A stretch of DNA of 64,000 bases, from positions 229,117 through 293,116 of the forward strand of contig NZ_JFHC01000002.1 of NCBI RefSeq assembly GCF_000698595.1, read 5' to 3'. The stretch is from Caballeronia glathei. Lineage in GTDB: Bacteria > Pseudomonadota > Gammaproteobacteria > Burkholderiales > Burkholderiaceae. Positions 1 through 8,972 of this stretch are shown piece after piece. The notes below the pieces were generated by a model, which had not been told where the DNA came from, did no database searches, and saw only the letters and a program-made list of their open reading frames with translations. Position numbers and translations under genes: made by a program. Each line of letters starts with the position of its first letter. Position 1 is the stretch's first letter.

Positions 1-180
1 CTTGACCCACGGCGCGAAGGTCCAGCTGGTGGGCGGGGTGAGCAGGTTGCCGGTGCGCAGCTGGTCGAGGTCCTTGAACGACGTCGACACCATCACGTAG
101 ATCGGGAACAGGAAGTAAAGCGCGAACAGGATCAACGCCGCGTAAATGACGGCGCGGCTCATCGTCATCTTAGGCTGCAT
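1..180 (-). CDS. gtsC: sugar ABC transporter permease, MalG family (partial, cut by window start)
   Basis: Only the first 60 codons are present. The reading begins MQPKMTMSRAVIYAALILF and shows one hydrophobic segment followed by the VMVSTSFKDLDQLRTG stretch that is typical of the N-terminus of MalG-type permeases. It overlaps the stop of the upstream permease gene by 11 bases, so the two are probably translationally coupled subunits of one inner-membrane channel. Met-5 (first base at 168) is an alternative start. The symbol rests on the context: a binding protein and a first permease upstream, and the glucose catabolic genes zwf, pgl and glk/hexR divergent from them. Glucose or mannose as substrate is inferred from that context. 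Confidence 0.8.
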   Translation of the reverse strand, partial: MQPKMTMSRAVIYAALILFALYFLFPIYVMVSTSFKDLDQLRTGNLLTPPTSWTFAPWVK

Positions 181-1114
181 TGCGGGTGCTCCTCGATTCG
201 AGATACATGAGCGGCACGAGCACCGCGACGACCGTTGCGAGCATCATCATCGACGACGCGGCGCCGACGCCGAGCTGCCCGCGGTTGAACGAAAACGTGT
301 ACATGAACATGGCCGGCAGCGATGAGGACGTGCCCGGCCCGCCGGCCGTCAGCGCGACGACGAGGTCAAAGGTCTTGATCGTGATGTGGCAGAGGATCAG
401 CAGCACGGAGAAGAACACCGGCCGCATGCTCGGAATCACGATCTTGCGGTAGATGGTGGGCAGCCCCGCGCCGTCCATCTGCGCGGCCTTGAAGATTTCG
501 CTGTCCACGCCGCGCAGTCCGGCGAGGAAAAGCGCCATCACGAAGCCGGTCGATTGCCATACGGCCGCGATCACGACGCAGAAGATCGCCTTGTCCGGAT
601 TGCCGAGCCAGTCGAACGAGAAGCTCGTCCAGCCCCAGTCGTGGAACACCTTCTCGAGACCCAGGCCCGGGTTGAGAATCCACTGCCACGCGGTGCCGGT
701 CACGATGAACGAAAGCGCCATCGGATACAGGAAGATCGCGCGCAGCGCGCCTTCGTTGCGGATCCTCTGGTCGAGCAGGATGGCGAGAAAGAGGCCGAGC
801 CCGACGCAGATCGCGATGAACGGAATGCCGAACCAGCCGAGATTCGCGGCGGACGTCCACCAGACGTCGTTGGCGAAGAGCTGCCGGTAGCGGTCGAGGC
901 CGGAGAATTCGTAGCGCGGCATCAGCCGCGAATTGGTGAGCGAGAGGTAGCCCGTGATCAGGATGAAACCGTAGACGAACACGAGCGCGATCAGGACGCT
1001 CGGCGCGAGCACCAGTTTCGGAATCCATTTATCGGCAAGCGCCGCCGTGGGGGAAACCCGGCGGGGCGGGTTTTGCGGATTCTTGTCCGCGGTACCGCTG
1101 AGGGAGGCAGCCAC
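170..1114 (-). CDS. gtsB: sugar ABC transporter permease, MalF/UgpA family
   Basis: A 314-residue integral membrane protein with about six hydrophobic segments and a binding-protein-dependent transport signature. The cytoplasmic EAA loop is recognisable as AAQMDGAG...IVIPSMRP near residues 213-230 and docks on the ATPase subunit. The gene lies downstream of the binding protein gene and overlaps the next permease by 11 bases. Together they would import a monosaccharide, most likely glucose, across the inner membrane to feed the Entner-Doudoroff genes transcribed divergently. The family assignment is firm; the substrate is inferred from neighbours. Confidence 0.88.
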   Translation of the reverse strand: MAASLSGTADKNPQNPPRRVSPTAALADKWIPKLVLAPSVLIALVFVYGFILITGYLSLTNSRLMPRYEFSGLDRYRQLFANDVWWTSAANLGWFGIPFIAICVGLGLFLAILLDQRIRNEGALRAIFLYPMALSFIVTGTAWQWILNPGLGLEKVFHDWGWTSFSFDWLGNPDKAIFCVVIAAVWQSTGFVMALFLAGLRGVDSEIFKAAQMDGAGLPTIYRKIVIPSMRPVFFSVLLILCHITIKTFDLVVALTAGGPGTSSSLPAMFMYTFSFNRGQLGVGAASSMMMLATVVAVLVPLMYLESRSTRNAA

Positions 1115-1220
1115 AACTCGACTCCTGGAAGACGTGCGGGCAACAGGCTGCAGCGCGGGAGCGGCGCATTCGCAGTGTCACGCCAGCACATGATGCGACG
1201 ATTTTGTTGCTTCATTCGAG

Positions 1221-1255
1221 GCGGGCGCCATCGGTGCAAACCGCACGGCGCCCGC
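1221..1255 (-). other. intercistronic hairpin between binding protein and permease genes
   Basis: A perfect 9-bp inverted repeat, GCGGGCGCC and GGCGCCCGC, flanks a 17-base loop in the 156-base gap after the binding protein gene. On the minus strand it is not followed by a T run, so it does not look like a full terminator. Structures at this place in ABC operons commonly protect the upstream binding-protein transcript from 3' exonucleases and so raise its dose over the permeases. That role is inference here. Confidence 0.5.
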
Positions 1256-1270
1256 TTGGCGCTTACATCG

Positions 1271-2521
1271 TTACTTCGTCTTTGCTGCGTTCGCGAGCGC
1301 CTGCACCGCGCTCTTCGAATCCTGCGACGAATTCATGAACTTCGTCACGACGTCGGTGATCGCACCAGCGGTGGCGTCGCCCTGAGCCATGCCGTGAGCG
1401 AGCGACGGCACATAGCCGCCCGACTTGAGCGAGGTCTGCTCGTCGGCGTACGCCTTCTTCGCGCAGTCGTCGAACTTGTCCATGTTCACGCCGAGGCGCA
1501 CCGGCACCGAACCCTTGTTCAGGCTGAACTGCTCCTGGAACTGCGGCGACATGATGGTCTTCGCGAGCGCGAGCTGGCCGGGCGTCGCGTCCTTCTGGCC
1601 CTTCTGCTGGAAGAACACGAACGAGTCGACGTTGAACGTGAAGGACTTTTCCGTGCCCGGAACGGCCGCGCACACGTAGTCGCTGCCCGCCTTCTTGTTC
1701 GCGCCGGCGAATTCGCCCTTCGCCCAGTCGCCCATGAACTGCATGCCGGCCTTGCCGTTGATGACCATCGCGGTCGCGAGGTTCCAGTCGCGGCCGGTGC
1801 GGCCGTTATCGAAATACGACTGGATCTTGCGGACCGTGTCGAACACCTGAACCATCTTGTCCGAGGTGAGCGTCTTCTGGTCCAGGTCGACGATCGCCTT
1901 CTTGTAGAAGTCCGCGCCCTGCGAGAGCACCACGTCTTCCCACAGCGTCAGGTCCTGCCACGGCTGGCCGCCGGCCGCGACCGCGACGAGGCCCGCGGCC
2001 TTCATCTTGTCGGCGACCGCGAAGAACTCGGGCCAGGTGGTCGGCACCTTGCCGCCTGCCTTGTCGAGCGCGGCCTTGTTGATGTAGAGCCAGTTCACGC
2101 GGTGCACCGAGAAGGGCGCCGCCACATAGTGGCCTTCGGCGTGGATGATCTTGTCGATCTCGGGCGGCAGGTTCTTCTTCCAGTCGCCGGCGACGGAATC
2201 GATCGGCACGAGCACGCCTTGCTCCGCCCATTCCTGGATCAGCGGACCCTTGATCTGCGCCGCCGTCGGGGCATTGCCCGAGATCACCTGGGTCTTGAGC
2301 GCGGTCATGGCCGCGGCGCCCGCGCCGCCCGCGACGGCGAAGTCCTTCCAGGTGTAGCCCTGCTTGGTCATGTCGTCCTTGAGCACGCCAATCGCCTTCG
2401 ATTCGCCGCCGGACGTCCACCAGTGCAGCACAGACACGGATTCGGCCGCCTGCACCGATGCCGACACGCCACACATGAGACCGGCAGCGCAAAGCGCGCC
2501 CATGAGCTTACGGACTTTCAT
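1271..2521 (-). CDS. gtsA: sugar ABC transporter substrate-binding protein
   Basis: A 416-residue periplasmic solute-binding protein. Residues 1-25 form a signal peptide ending in SASVQA. The mature N-terminus, VSVLHWWTSGGES, is the sugar-binding motif typical of glucose/mannose binding proteins of the extracellular-binding-1 family. Length fits the family. It is first in the minus-strand operon and is followed by an intercistronic hairpin and two permease genes; the ATPase gene would lie outside the window. A purine-rich GGAGATAAAC element sits just before the ATG. Glucose specificity is suggested by the divergent zwf-pgl-glk operon but not proven. Confidence 0.88.
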   Translation of the reverse strand: MKVRKLMGALCAAGLMCGVSASVQAAESVSVLHWWTSGGESKAIGVLKDDMTKQGYTWKDFAVAGGAGAAAMTALKTQVISGNAPTAAQIKGPLIQEWAEQGVLVPIDSVAGDWKKNLPPEIDKIIHAEGHYVAAPFSVHRVNWLYINKAALDKAGGKVPTTWPEFFAVADKMKAAGLVAVAAGGQPWQDLTLWEDVVLSQGADFYKKAIVDLDQKTLTSDKMVQVFDTVRKIQSYFDNGRTGRDWNLATAMVINGKAGMQFMGDWAKGEFAGANKKAGSDYVCAAVPGTEKSFTFNVDSFVFFQQKGQKDATPGQLALAKTIMSPQFQEQFSLNKGSVPVRLGVNMDKFDDCAKKAYADEQTSLKSGGYVPSLAHGMAQGDATAGAITDVVTKFMNSSQDSKSAVQALANAAKTK

Positions 2522-2960
2522 TGTTTATCTCCTCCGAAACACCTGAACAAAAAGCGATTGGCCCCTGTGTCACCAGGAAGCGGGTGGTTAGAAAAAACGG
2601 GCAAAACATCGGTGGCCGGGCAGGCGGCGGCAGGAAGGAAGCGCGCTCAGGCGTTGCGCGCGCGTGAGCCCGCGCGGCGCCTGTGCGCAGCCGTCAGACC
2701 GGTTCCCGGCCGCACGGCTCTCAAGAGATGAGTGTTCTGAATCGCAACGGCTGTCTCCTCTTTTGATTTTTCGCGGCTTCGGCGAGCGATGGATTGCCGC
2801 GCGAAACTGCTCGAGGTTGGCAAGTCCGGCACCTGACGGCCGCCCTTCAATCCGGCGCCGTTGTCCGAGGTCCGTTAACATGCAAACAGGACGTCAAACC
2901 TCGGGAAAACGCTCATCTTCTGATTGACTTGAGCTTTTTTTTCCCGGATGACATTACCTC

Positions 2961-2988
2961 TTGATTTGGATTGTAGTTAAACTACAAT
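2961..2988 (+). promoter_or_regulatory. predicted zwf promoter (-35 / -10)
   Basis: TTGATT at 2961-2966 and TACAAT at 2983-2988 are separated by 16 bases and resemble a sigma-70 promoter. The HexR palindrome overlaps the spacer and most of the -10 element, so bound repressor would block RNA polymerase. The leader to the ATG at 3045 would be about 50 bases. Predicted by eye only. Confidence 0.55.
2971..2987. promoter_or_regulatory. HexR operator
   Basis: TTGTAGTTAAACTACAA is a perfect inverted repeat around a central A. Its core TGTAGTTAAACTACA matches the published HexR consensus TGTARTWWWAYTACA. HexR is released from such sites by the Entner-Doudoroff intermediate KDPG. The regulator is encoded in the same operon as the C-terminal half of the glucokinase fusion, which closes an autoregulatory loop. 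Confidence 0.88.
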
Positions 2989-3044
2989 TCAGTGTCAAAA
3001 AAATTTTTATCGGACTACGGTCCCCCCGAACCCGACGGAGACAC

Positions 3045-4505
3045 ATGCAAACCGACTCGAATTTCACCTTCGTACTCTTCGGCGGCACCGGCGACCTGTC
3101 GATGCGCAAGATCCTGCCCGCGCTCTACGAGGCGCACCGCGCCGGGATGCTGGCGGCGGCCGGGAAGATCGTGGCGGTGGCGCGCGGCGCGGAGTCGCGC
3201 GAGGCTTACCTGGCCTGGGTCGAGGAGCACGTGAAGCCGCACGTGTCGAAAAAGGGCGTGGACGAGGCCGCGTGGCGCGGGTTTCTCGCGCGGATCGAGT
3301 ACGTGCACATCGACCTCGGCAAGCCGGAGGATTTCCGCATCCTGCGCGACGCGGTTGCCCAGCACGACGGCACGCGCGTGTTCTATCTCGCGACGGGGCC
3401 GTCGCTTTTCGTGCCGATCTGCCGCGCGCTTGCCGAGGTCGGCCTGAACCAGAACGCGCGCATCGTGCTGGAAAAGCCGCTCGGCTACGACCTGGAGTCG
3501 TCGAACGCGATCAACGACGCTGTCGGCGAAATCTTCCAGGAAGAGCAGATCTACCGGATCGACCACTATCTCGGCAAGGAGCCGGTGCAGAACCTGCTCG
3601 CGCTGCGCTTCGGCAATGCGCTTTTCGAGCCGCTCTGGCGCCGCGAGTGGGTGGAGAGCATCCAGATCACGATCGCGGAGGAACTCGGCGTGGAAGCGCG
3701 CGGCGACTTCTACGACAACACCGGCGCGCTGCGCGACATGGTGCAGAACCATTTGCTGCAACTGCTCTCCATCGTGACGATGGAGCCGCCGCATTCCATG
3801 GACTCCGACTCCGTGCGTGACGAAAAGCTGCGCGTGCTGCGCGCGCTCAAGCCCGTCGACGCGCGCGACATCAGCAAGGTCGCGGTGCGCGGCCAGTATC
3901 ACGCGGGCGTGATCAAGGGCGCGTCCGTGCCCGCTTACGCCACCGAGCCGGGCGTGCGCCCGGACAGCACGACCGAGACGTTCGTCGCGCTGAAGGTGGA
4001 GATCGAGAACTGGCGCTGGGCGGGCGTGCCGTTTTTCCTGCGCACCGGCAAGCGGCTCGCCGACCGCGTCGCGGAGATCGTCGTGAATTTCCGGCCCGTG
4101 CCGCACTCGGCGCTCGGCGCGAACGCGCTGCGCGCGGGCGCGAACCGCCTCGTGATCCGCCTGCAGCCGAACGAAACCATCCGCCTCTACTGCCTCGCGA
4201 AGCAGCCGGGCGAGGGGATGAACCTCGCGAGCGTGCACCTCGACCTCGCCTTCGACCAGTTCTTCAAGGAAGGGCAGATGGAGGCGTATCAGCGCCTGCT
4301 GCTCGACGTGATCCACGGGCGTCTCGCGCTTTTCGTGCGCCGCGACGAACAGGAAGCGGCATGGCGCTGGGTCGAGCCGATCCTGAACGAATGGGCGGTC
4401 TCGCCCAAGCCGCCGAAGCCCTACGCGGCGGGCACGTGGGGGCCGGCCGCATCGAGCGCGATGCTGGCGCAGCATGGCACCTGCTGGCTGGAAGAGGAGA
4501 ATTGA
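3045..4505 (+). CDS. zwf: glucose-6-phosphate 1-dehydrogenase
   Basis: A 486-residue enzyme oxidising glucose-6-phosphate to 6-phosphogluconolactone with NAD(P)+, first step of the Entner-Doudoroff and pentose phosphate routes. The N-terminal Rossmann motif FGGTGDLSMRK lies near residues 9-19 and the substrate-binding signature RIDHYLGKE near residues 171-179. The reading frame stays open upstream, but the ATG at 3045 has a GGAG ribosome site at the right distance and lies downstream of the promoter and HexR operator, so the longer forms are rejected. It is the first gene of zwf-pgl-glk/hexR. Confidence 0.97.
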   Translation: MQTDSNFTFVLFGGTGDLSMRKILPALYEAHRAGMLAAAGKIVAVARGAESREAYLAWVEEHVKPHVSKKGVDEAAWRGFLARIEYVHIDLGKPEDFRILRDAVAQHDGTRVFYLATGPSLFVPICRALAEVGLNQNARIVLEKPLGYDLESSNAINDAVGEIFQEEQIYRIDHYLGKEPVQNLLALRFGNALFEPLWRREWVESIQITIAEELGVEARGDFYDNTGALRDMVQNHLLQLLSIVTMEPPHSMDSDSVRDEKLRVLRALKPVDARDISKVAVRGQYHAGVIKGASVPAYATEPGVRPDSTTETFVALKVEIENWRWAGVPFFLRTGKRLADRVAEIVVNFRPVPHSALGANALRAGANRLVIRLQPNETIRLYCLAKQPGEGMNLASVHLDLAFDQFFKEGQMEAYQRLLLDVIHGRLALFVRRDEQEAAWRWVEPILNEWAVSPKPPKPYAAGTWGPAASSAMLAQHGTCWLEEEN

Positions 4506-4678
4506 GGTTCGCGGCAGGTTTGGGGCTGCGGTGAACGTGCGGTGAGCGGAAACGGCAGGACGGCGCTGGCGCGCGGCAGGAGCGCCCGCGCAGCAAGAGA
4601 GACACGCGTTGGAACATGACCCGCCGCCGTGCAGCACGGCCGGGTTGGTCAACCAAAACAATGCAGGATGGAGGAGCA

Positions 4679-5380
4679 GTGATCGAGCTTCACACTTTCG
4701 ACGACCCGCGCGCCCAGTCGGACGCGCTGGCGAAAGCCGTGGGCGACGCGCTACAGGCGTCGCTGGCGGCTCGCGGCGCGGCCACGGCCGGCGCCGCGCA
4801 CCATGCGACGCTCGCCGTATCCGGCGGCACGAGCCCGCGTCCCTTTTTGCAGACGCTCTCTGCCGAGCCGCTCGACTGGGCGCACATCGACGTGACGCTC
4901 GTCGACGACCGGTGGGTGCCCGAGACCGATAGCGCGAGCAACGCGCGCCTCGTGCGCGAGACGCTCTTGCAGAACGCGGCGGCCGGCGCGTACTTCTGGC
5001 CGCTCGTCGACGCCTCGCAGCCACTCGAGGCGCACGTGGCGGACCTGAACGGCGACGCGCAGCGCCGCCTGCCGGACGTCGCGGTGCTCGGCATGGGCGA
5101 GGACGGCCACACGGCGTCGATTTTCGCCGACGCGCCCGAGTGGGACGTCGCGATCACGACGCACGACCGCTTCATCGCCGTGCATCCGGTCAGCGCGCCG
5201 CACGCGCGCGTGAGCCTGTCGATGTCGGCGCTGAAGCAGGTCGGCCAGCTCTATCTGCTGATTTCGGGCCAGAAGAAGCTCGACGTGCTGAACGCGGCGC
5301 TCGCCGCGCCGCAGAAAAATGCCATCTCGACGTTGGCCAATGCTCAGGGAGTGAAGCTCGATGTCTACTGGTGTGCATAG
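4679..5380 (+). CDS. pgl: 6-phosphogluconolactonase
   Basis: About 233 residues, the usual length for the NagB-like lactonase that hydrolyses 6-phosphogluconolactone to 6-phosphogluconate in the cytoplasm. Motifs seen are [10 protein letters not shown] near residue 44 and [12 protein letters not shown] near residues 139-150, the catalytic region of the family. I choose the GTG start at 4679 because a GGAGGAG ribosome site directly precedes it and the protein then begins VIELHTFDD as relatives do. ATG at 4661 or 4616 in the same frame are longer alternatives. The 3' end overlaps the glk/hexR start by 20 bases. Confidence 0.93.
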   Translation: MIELHTFDDPRAQSDALAKAVGDALQASLAARGAATAGAAHHATLAVSGGTSPRPFLQTLSAEPLDWAHIDVTLVDDRWVPETDSASNARLVRETLLQNAAAGAYFWPLVDASQPLEAHVADLNGDAQRRLPDVAVLGMGEDGHTASIFADAPEWDVAITTHDRFIAVHPVSAPHARVSLSMSALKQVGQLYLLISGQKKLDVLNAALAAPQKNAISTLANAQGVKLDVYWCA

Positions 5381-7283
5381 TAAGGCCGCGGCGGCCGGCA
5401 ACCAGCACGCCGACGGACCGAGACTTCTTGCCGACATCGGCGGCACGAACGCCCGGTTCGCGCTCGAAACCGCGCCCGGCGAGATCGGGCAGGTCCGCGT
5501 CTACCCGGGCGCGGACTACCCGGGCATCGCCGAGGTCATGCAGCAGTACCTGAAGGACACCAAGGTCGGCCGCGTCAATCATGCGGCCGTCGCGATCGCC
5601 AACCCGGTGGACGGCGATCACGTGCAGATGACGAATCACGACTGGAGCTTTTCCATCGAGGCGACGCGCCGCGCGCTCGGCTTCGACACGCTGCTGGTCG
5701 TCAACGACTTCACCGCGCTCGCGATGGCGCTGCCCGGCCTGACCGATGCGCAGCGCGTGCAGGTGGGCGGCGGCGCGCGGCGGCAGAACAGCGTGATCGG
5801 CCTGCTCGGACCGGGCACGGGCCTGGGCGTGTCGGGCCTGATTCCCGCAGACGACCGCTGGATCGCGCTCGGCAGCGAGGGCGGGCATTCGAGCTTCGCG
5901 CCGTCGAACGAAAGCGAAGACCTCGTGATGCAGCACGCACGCCGGAAATGGCCGCACGTGTCGTTCGAACGCGTGGCCGCCGGGCCAGGGCTGGAACTGA
6001 TCTACCGCACGTTCGCCGAGCGCGACGGGGTGGCGGTGGCGGACGACTTCTCGAGCGCCGACGTGACGAAGCGCGCGCATGACGGCGAGGCGCTCGCGCT
6101 TGAAGCCGTCAACTGCTTTTGCGGCATTCTCGGCACGTTTTCGGGGAATATCGCCGTGACGCTCGGCGCGCTGGGCGGCATCTATATCGGCGGCGGCGTC
6201 GTGCTGAAGCTCGGCGAGCTCTTTCACAAGTCGCCGTTTCGCGAGCGCTTCGAGGCGAAAGGGCGCTTCCAGCAATATCTGGCGGGCATTCCGACCTACG
6301 TGATCACCGCCGAATATCCGGCGTTTCTCGGCGTGTCGGCGATTCTCGCGGAGCAGTTGTCGAACCGGGCGAACAGCGGCTCGTCGGCGGTGTTCGAGCG
6401 CATCCGCCAGATGCGCGACGCGCTCACGCCCGCCGAGCGGCGCGTGGCCGATCTCGCGCTGAACCATCCGCGCTCGATCATCAACGATCCGATCATCGAC
6501 ATCGCGCGCAAGGCCGACGTCAGCCAGCCCACCGTAATCCGCTTTTGCCGCTCGCTCGGCTGCACGGGGCTGTCGGATTTCAAGCTCAAGCTCGCGACGG
6601 GCCTGACCGGCACGATCCCCGTGAGCCACAGCCAGGTGCATCTCGGCGACACCGCCACCGATTTCGGCGCGAAGGTGCTGGACAACACGGTGTCGGCGAT
6701 ATTGCAGCTGCGCGAGCATCTGAACTTCGACAACGTCGAGCGCGCGATCGACATCCTGAACGGCGCGCGCCGCATCGAGTTCTACGGGCTCGGCAATTCG
6801 AACATCGTCGCGCAGGACGCGCACTACAAGTTCTTCCGCTTCGGCGTTCCGACGATTGCCTACGGCGACCTGTACATGCAGGCCGCATCCGCGGCGCTGC
6901 TCGGCAAGGGCGACGTGATCGTGGCGGTGTCGAAGTCGGGGCGCGCGCCGGAACTGCTGCGCGTGCTCGAACTGGCGCTGCAGCAGGGCGCGACCGTGAT
7001 CGCGATCACGTCGAGCAATACGCCGCTTGCCAAGCGCGCGACAGTGGCGCTCGAGACCGATCACATCGAGATTCGCGAGTCGCAGCTTTCGATGATCTCG
7101 CGCATCCTGCATCTCGTGATCATCGATATTCTCGCGGTCGGCGTGGCGATCCGGCGCGCGGCGCCCACGCCCGGCGCGACGCTGAACGAGGCGGTCGCGA
7201 AGGTGCGCGAGGCGGGCGACGAGGAAGCGGGCGCGGTGCTCGACTGGCTGAGCCACGGGGCATCGGGCGCGGCGCGGGAGTGA
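5361..7283 (+). CDS. glk: bifunctional glucokinase / HexR-type RpiR regulator
   Basis: A 640-residue fusion. Residues 1-335 are a bacterial glucokinase: [14 protein letters not shown] near the N-terminus for ATP, and GPGTGLG near residue 150. Residues about 343-420 form an RpiR helix-turn-helix ([19 protein letters not shown], then [13 protein letters not shown]). Residues about 464-600 are a SIS sugar-phosphate isomerase domain ([19 protein letters not shown]) that should sense KDPG. This fusion is characteristic of Burkholderia-type genomes and places the HexR regulator in the operon it controls. The start overlaps pgl by 20 bases, indicating coupling. The operon ends at the terminator just downstream. 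Confidence 0.95.
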   Translation: MSTGVHSKAAAAGNQHADGPRLLADIGGTNARFALETAPGEIGQVRVYPGADYPGIAEVMQQYLKDTKVGRVNHAAVAIANPVDGDHVQMTNHDWSFSIEATRRALGFDTLLVVNDFTALAMALPGLTDAQRVQVGGGARRQNSVIGLLGPGTGLGVSGLIPADDRWIALGSEGGHSSFAPSNESEDLVMQHARRKWPHVSFERVAAGPGLELIYRTFAERDGVAVADDFSSADVTKRAHDGEALALEAVNCFCGILGTFSGNIAVTLGALGGIYIGGGVVLKLGELFHKSPFRERFEAKGRFQQYLAGIPTYVITAEYPAFLGVSAILAEQLSNRANSGSSAVFERIRQMRDALTPAERRVADLALNHPRSIINDPIIDIARKADVSQPTVIRFCRSLGCTGLSDFKLKLATGLTGTIPVSHSQVHLGDTATDFGAKVLDNTVSAILQLREHLNFDNVERAIDILNGARRIEFYGLGNSNIVAQDAHYKFFRFGVPTIAYGDLYMQAASAALLGKGDVIVAVSKSGRAPELLRVLELALQQGATVIAITSSNTPLAKRATVALETDHIEIRESQLSMISRILHLVIIDILAVGVAIRRAAPTPGATLNEAVAKVREAGDEEAGAVLDWLSHGASGAARE

Positions 7284-7332
7284 CGCGCTCGTCCGTTTCC
7301 GGAGACGTGTGAGGAAAACGCGCTTGAGGAAC

Positions 7333-7372
7333 ACAAAAGGCCGCCGATGCGAATCGGCGGCCTTTTGTTTTG
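7333..7372. terminator. bidirectional rho-independent terminator
   Basis: Stem AAAAGGCCGCCGAT / ATCGGCGGCCTTTT with a 4-base loop, with T-rich sequence on the plus side and complementary A-rich sequence on the other. It separates the convergent glk/hexR gene from the hydrolase-ACBP gene. Confidence 0.85.
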
Positions 7373-7409
7373 TGATGAGCGAGCGGTTTCGCGCGCTGCG
7401 CCGGGACGC

Positions 7410-8972
7410 TCAGACCATGGCGGCGATGTCGGTATCGAGTTGCTCGACGAGCGCGATATACCGGCACATGGCCTCGGCCCGGTCGACGCCCGCGAGCGCC
7501 GCCCACGCGCCGTGCTTGGCGCGCGCCACCGGATCGAGCGCGGAGGGCGGCTGCGCGGGGGCGTCGCCATCGACCGCCTGCTTGTAGTACGCGTAAAGGC
7601 GCAGCATGACGGCTTTCGACGGCCGGCGCGCGAGCGCCTTCGCGCCCTCCTGCGCCTGCGCGAAGCGCCGCTGCAGCGCTTCGCCGTCGAGCGCGGCAAG
7701 TTCTGGCGCGAGCGTCCCGGCCGTCTCGCCTGCCGATAGGCCCCGCGTAGCCGCGCCCGCATTTTCGCCGGCCCAGAACGCCGCTTCCGCGGCGGCGTCG
7801 TGCGGTTCGTACACGACGCTCGCGATGCGTCCGTTGCGCAGCACGAAGGTCTGCTTTGCGCCGCCGTGAATCACGCGGCCCTCGCGCGACGCGACGAACA
7901 GCACGTCAGCGGTGGCGGTCTGGCCGTCGAACGAGGGCTCGCCGAAGCGCTGCACGGCAAACGTGCCCTCCGAGCGTTCGAGCAGCGTCGAGAACAGGTC
8001 GATCAGCGCGCTGCGCCCGACGTATTCGCGGGCGAGCGGCCCTTCGCCGCGCTGGTCCCAGATCACGTCGGACGCGAACAGCGGCAGTGCCGCCTCGAAC
8101 TGCTGCGAGCTCATCGCGCTCATGTAACGCGAGGTGAGCTCGCGCACTTCCTCGTCGCTCATCGGCGTGTCGGGCTCGTCCGCCTCGGCGGGACGTTCGG
8201 CGGCGGCCGGGTCGAGGCCCAGGAAGCGCAGGATGCCGGTCGCGACGAGCTGGCGGTCGTTGTCCACGCAAATCAGGTGATAGCTGTTCTCGAGCACGAC
8301 GAGCTCCGCCCGCTCGACATTGTCGCGCAGGAAATACGCCGACTTGAGGCTCGTCAATTCGTCCTCGCGGGCATGCATGACGAGCGTGTCGCAGCGCAGC
8401 GCGACTGCGGCGCGCATCGCGCGGCGCCGCAGCCGGTCGACCTCGCGGATGCACGCGAGCGGCACCCACCGGTAGTGAAAGTTCTCGCCGCGTTCGAATT
8501 TCGCCTTGACGATTGAGCGCACCAGCGCGTTCTTGATGCCGTAAGGCTCCTCCTCGTCTACTCGCATGCGGCTCGGCACGAACGGCAGCCAGTACATCAG
8601 ATGCCGCAGCGCGCGGTACCACGGCGTCGCCCAGCCGTCGATGTAGATGGGCGGCGCGAGCGTGACGAGGCGCCCGCGCGCGTGGCCTTCCTGCGCGCAC
8701 AGCGCGAGCGCGAGGAGCGAGCCCATGCACATGCCGATCACGTGCACGGTGTCGTATTGCATGACGACCTCGCGATATTTCCGGGTGACCGCGGCAAGCC
8801 ATGCTTCCGTCCGCACGCCGACCAGGTCTTCCGGCGTGGTGCCGTGTCCGGGCAGCGTCAGCGAATGCGTATCGATGCCGGCGCGCTTGAGCGCCTTGTG
8901 CATCGAGCCAAGGTCGAATTGGGTGCCGCCGAGCCCGTGAATCAGCAGGGCCGCGGTGCGCGGGGCGTTCAT
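7410..8972 (-). CDS. alpha/beta hydrolase (Cys nucleophile) - NTF2-like - acyl-CoA-binding protein fusion
   Basis: A 520-residue protein with three recognisable parts. Residues 1-260 are an alpha/beta hydrolase: LLIHGLGGT oxyanion strand, nucleophile elbow GMCMG with Cys-82 where Ser is usual, Asp-204 in HAREDEL and His-232 in SYHLI. Residues about 268-390 resemble a SnoaL/NTF2-like domain. Residues about 430-515 match acyl-CoA-binding protein, keeping the ligand residues in LYAYYKQA, RAKHGAW and CRYIALVE. The start at 8972 has a GGAGG site and its ATG overlaps the upstream stop as ATGA, so the longer open frame is rejected. A Cys elbow is known in PHA synthases and dienelactone hydrolases. 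A role in acyl-CoA or acylglycerol turnover is inference. Confidence 0.85.
   Translation of the reverse strand: MNAPRTAALLIHGLGGTQFDLGSMHKALKRAGIDTHSLTLPGHGTTPEDLVGVRTEAWLAAVTRKYREVVMQYDTVHVIGMCMGSLLALALCAQEGHARGRLVTLAPPIYIDGWATPWYRALRHLMYWLPFVPSRMRVDEEEPYGIKNALVRSIVKAKFERGENFHYRWVPLACIREVDRLRRRAMRAAVALRCDTLVMHAREDELTSLKSAYFLRDNVERAELVVLENSYHLICVDNDRQLVATGILRFLGLDPAAAERPAEADEPDTPMSDEEVRELTSRYMSAMSSQQFEAALPLFASDVIWDQRGEGPLAREYVGRSALIDLFSTLLERSEGTFAVQRFGEPSFDGQTATADVLFVASREGRVIHGGAKQTFVLRNGRIASVVYEPHDAAAEAAFWAGENAGAATRGLSAGETAGTLAPELAALDGEALQRRFAQAQEGAKALARRPSKAVMLRLYAYYKQAVDGDAPAQPPSALDPVARAKHGAWAALAGVDRAEAMCRYIALVEQLDTDIAAMV

Larger units (their letters stand above)
2522..3044. promoter_or_regulatory. 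divergent intergenic region, gtsA / zwf
   Basis: 523 bases between two divergent start codons with no supportable gene. The zwf-proximal end is AT-rich and holds the zwf promoter and HexR operator listed separately. I see no second HexR-like palindrome near gtsA, so the transporter is probably under different control or uses a diverged site. Confidence 0.7.

Noticed and set aside
386..2731. A 781-codon plus-strand open frame
   Set aside because: Antisense to gtsA and gtsB with Arg/His-rich composition and no recognisable domain; a shadow of real genes.
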